Source of the DNA: Chitinophaga sp. Cy-1792
GTDB taxonomy: Bacteria > Bacteroidota > Bacteroidia > Chitinophagales > Chitinophagaceae
Length of the DNA stretch: 64,000 bases
Assembly: GCF_011752935.1 (NCBI RefSeq)
Contig: NZ_VWWO01000001.1
Coordinates: forward strand, 2,914,001 to 2,978,000
Direction of reading: 5' to 3'
In this document: positions 61,861 through 64,000 of the stretch, piece by piece
Layout of the letters: the number at the start of each line of letters is the position of its first letter
Position numbering within the stretch: position 1 is the stretch's first letter
Translations under genes and position numbers: made by a program
The notes under the pieces: model-generated
Databases searched by the model: none
Seen by the model: the letters and a program-made list of their open reading frames with translations, nothing else
Told to the model about the DNA's origin: nothing

Positions 61861-63297
61861 TTAGTTTGTCTTTGCCTTCTGGAAACCCTGTCGCTGCATA
61901 GCTCCCCATGTACTTCTTTTTCCTGTAAGGAAATAGAAATATCCCCTGATGGAAAAGAAAACGATCAGCGGGTGATATAACAGGAATTCGAGAAAAGGAA
62001 CGATCAGCAAAGACAATACTTCTTTCATTGTTTTATAGTAATGAAAACTGAGCTGGTCCCAGAGTATGGACAGGGTGCTGATCATTACCGCGTACGTATA
62101 CACGAAAAGGAGCAGCAGAATGGCGTATGGCCAGTTGACCTGTCCGGTGACGGCAAGATAGATGTATGCAATGATACCGCTGAGCTCCACGATGGGCGCC
62201 AGCAGTTCAAAGAAGAAGTTATAAGGTATCACAACAAACCCCATCCTGCCATAGCGGGGATTGAGGAACATACTGGAATGCGCCAGCATGAGCTGTGCCA
62301 GTCCCCTTGCCCAGCGGGTGCGCTGCCTGCCGAAGATTTTGAGTGTGGAAGGGCCTTCTGTCCAGCAGAGTGTTCTTGGAATATAGCGGACAGAATATTT
62401 CATTTTGTTATCATCACAATACCGGCACATGCGAAACAGCAGTTCCATATCTTCTCCGAAGGAGCGGTGATCATATCCGCCGCTGCGTATCGCCACTTCC
62501 TTATCAAATAATCCTAATCCGCCGGATACGTTTGGTACGCAGTTCAGTGCGCTCCATCCCATTTTTCCCAGTACAAAAGAGCGGATATATTCCACTTCCT
62601 GGAAGCGTGGCAGCAGCTGTCGGGGCGGGCGCATACGCGTGAGTACGCCTTCGTCGAACTCGCTGCTGTTGGCGATGCGGAGGGTAGCGCCTACCGCAAT
62701 GACGCGGCGGCCTTCTTCCTGCATCACAGGTTTGATCAGTTCCAGCAAAGTATCTTTGTGCAGTACACAATCAACATCTGTACAAACAAAATAATCGAAA
62801 GATGCTACGTTAATACCTGCGTTGGAGGCATCTGCCTTACTCTTGCCATTTACTTTATCAATGACGATCAGGTTGGAGTAAGCCAGATTTTTAGATTTAT
62901 AGATATTTTTTACCGGTTGTGTCCTGATTTTTTCGTTGTAGGCGAAATCCACTGCTACCATCTCAAATTCACGGATCAGTTGCTCCATACTGTTGTCTGT
63001 ACTGCCATCGTTGATCAGCACTATTTCAAACTTGGGATAGTTCAGGGTAAGGAGGGAGCGAACGTTGGCAATGATGGTCAGGCCTTCATTGTAAGCGGGC
63101 GCGAGGATGGTGATGCCCGGCGCCAGCGGAGAAGAGGCGAGGGTGTCCAGCTGTGGCTGTTTGGTGCGCGACAAATACCGCCTGATAGCAATGATGGACA
63201 ATATAGCCAGCATGGCATATACAAGCAATAACGTCAGCCCATATACGAAAATTGAGGATTCATAAATCTTCCTGAGCGTTTCTGTAATACTATCCAT
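61861..63297 (-). CDS. Membrane GT2 polysaccharide synthase, paralogue
   Basis: This 478-aa protein has the same layout as the gene at 60358. Motifs are LINDGSTD (D97), TDVDC (174-176), GEDME (E282, D283) and QRTRW (325-329). The ATG at 63297 overlaps the stop of the HEAT-repeat gene by one base (TGATG); the upstream TTG at 63300 is a poorer start. The two synthases share well over half of their residues, so they arose by tandem duplication. Confidence 0.93.
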   Translation of the reverse strand: MDSITETLRKIYESSIFVYGLTLLLVYAMLAILSIIAIRRYLSRTKQPQLDTLASSPLAPGITILAPAYNEGLTIIANVRSLLTLNYPKFEIVLINDGSTDNSMEQLIREFEMVAVDFAYNEKIRTQPVKNIYKSKNLAYSNLIVIDKVNGKSKADASNAGINVASFDYFVCTDVDCVLHKDTLLELIKPVMQEEGRRVIAVGATLRIANSSEFDEGVLTRMRPPRQLLPRFQEVEYIRSFVLGKMGWSALNCVPNVSGGLGLFDKEVAIRSGGYDHRSFGEDMELLFRMCRYCDDNKMKYSVRYIPRTLCWTEGPSTLKIFGRQRTRWARGLAQLMLAHSSMFLNPRYGRMGFVVIPYNFFFELLAPIVELSGIIAYIYLAVTGQVNWPYAILLLLFVYTYAVMISTLSILWDQLSFHYYKTMKEVLSLLIVPFLEFLLYHPLIVFFSIRGYFYFLTGKRSTWGAMQRQGFQKAKTN

Positions 63298-64000
63298 CAA
63301 TACTTAATTAACGGGTTCATACAATGCTTTAATATCAGGAGGTTCTGTCCGGTAGTTGTAGCCAGCAGTTCATCCAGTACTTCACGGGCAATCCATTCAT
63401 TTTTTACAATGGCACGCGCCGCAGCTTTTTTCAGGTCGAAATCGGTAGCATGTAGAAATTCATTCCGCAGAAAATCAATATGCTTTCCACTGCTGATGCG
63501 TCCCAAAGCCCGCAGTATTTCTATCTGACAGAACAATGGCTGGCTCGTGTACAGCTGCACCAGCTTATCTTCTACTTCTTCTACTTTAAGACGGCCCAGA
63601 CATTCGATTGCATCTGCTCTCGTATAGTGGTCCCTGTTGTCCAGCAGTTTAATAATAGCGGGCACAGCAGGCAACTGGTTATAATGCACCACCAGTTTCA
63701 TACAGAAAGACACCACACTCTTATTGGAAGAGTAGGTGATCCATCTGGCGAAATTGGGAATGGCAATATCTTCTGTGGTCGTGATAATACGGAAAAGCTC
63801 CACCTGGTCCCAGGGGAGGAGCGGGTCCGTTACAGAATCGAAGAATTTGAACGGCTCGTTCTTACTGATCTTAATATAAGCCTGTCGGGCGGCGGCGCGC
63901 AACTCACGGTTACGGCTATTGGCCAGCGGCAGGATCGTTACATCGGAAATAGAAAGGTCCATACTGGTAAACTCCACCAGGGCAGCCACTTTCCTGTTCC
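63297..64000 (-). CDS. HEAT-repeat protein (5' part outside window)
   Basis: The frame continues past base 64000; the GTG at 63989 is not needed as a start because the frame stays open. The visible 230+ residues are helical repeats: LRAAARQAYIKISKN, AIIKLLDNRDHYTRADAIECL and IEILRALGRISSGKHIDFL. These fit HEAT/PBS-lyase repeats that act as protein-binding scaffolds. The stop overlaps the synthase start by one base, so translation is coupled. Similar HEAT-repeat genes beside GT2 synthases are common in Bacteroidota. Confidence 0.85.
   Translation of the reverse strand, partial: NRKVAALVEFTSMDLSISDVTILPLANSRNRELRAAARQAYIKISKNEPFKFFDSVTDPLLPWDQVELFRIITTTEDIAIPNFARWITYSSNKSVVSFCMKLVVHYNQLPAVPAIIKLLDNRDHYTRADAIECLGRLKVEEVEDKLVQLYTSQPLFCQIEILRALGRISSGKHIDFLRNEFLHATDFDLKKAAARAIVKNEWIAREVLDELLATTTGQNLLILKHCMNPLIKY

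Overview
The window comes from a Bacteroidota genome, most likely a Chitinophaga-type member of the Chitinophagaceae. The evidence is a SusC/SusD pair, many lipoproteins with a Cys lipobox followed by K or N, a PorP/SprF protein beside an SprB-repeat adhesin with a type B type IX secretion (T9SS) signal, promoters of the TTG-N17-21-TAnnTTTG kind, and little use of Shine-Dalgarno sites. Species assignment is inference. No rRNA, tRNA, CRISPR array, prophage or insertion sequence was seen.

Region 1 (1-14315, + strand) is one long surface-lipoprotein operon: SusC, SusD, a fasciclin lipoprotein, a TIG/delta-60 propeller lipoprotein, three paralogous phosphatase-fold + LamG lipoproteins, and an M60 (enhancin-like) zinc metallopeptidase. 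No glycoside hydrolase is visible, which suggests a glycoprotein target. The three phosphatase-fold domains have lost expected metal ligands. Downstream lies an array of ten alternating 37/34-bp repeat monomers and two stacked perfect hairpins.

Region 2 (14844-19858) holds a small secreted protein, a Bbp2-type beta-barrel porin, and a sigma-54 response regulator with a sensor protein that stops after the HisKA domain and has no ATPase domain. Shared CATTTTGA dyads lie upstream of both units.

Region 3 (20183-26466) holds a lipoprotein aldose 1-epimerase, a UvrA2-like ABC ATPase without the UvrB-binding domain, an AT-rich island with a GNAT-toxin-like acetyltransferase preceded by two tandem homologous mini-genes (55 and 59 aa, found by reading the minus strand), and a DUF4159 gene.

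Region 4 (26643-36427, + strand) is a MoxR / DUF58 / BatA-like / two-membrane-protein cluster followed by a TldD and PmbA/TldE pair. Region 5 (36516-41578) holds a small membrane protein, a lysophospholipase-like hydrolase, a beta-barrel protein, a short-chain dehydrogenase, an aldose-epimerase-like protein and PorP/SprF. Region 6 (41603-48697, - strand) holds the 1594-aa SprB-type adhesin, a lipoprotein and a small barrel protein.

Region 7 (48776-55075, - strand) is a TetR-controlled RND efflux operon (TolC, adaptor, pump) whose operators can be read. Region 8 (55220-64000, - strand) is an operon of a HEAT-repeat protein (cut by the window edge), two GT2 synthase paralogues, a TPR + YaiO-type barrel protein and a DUF4838 lipoprotein. 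Its architecture resembles the synthase/porin/lipoprotein-hydrolase plan of synthase-dependent exopolysaccharide systems such as Pga.
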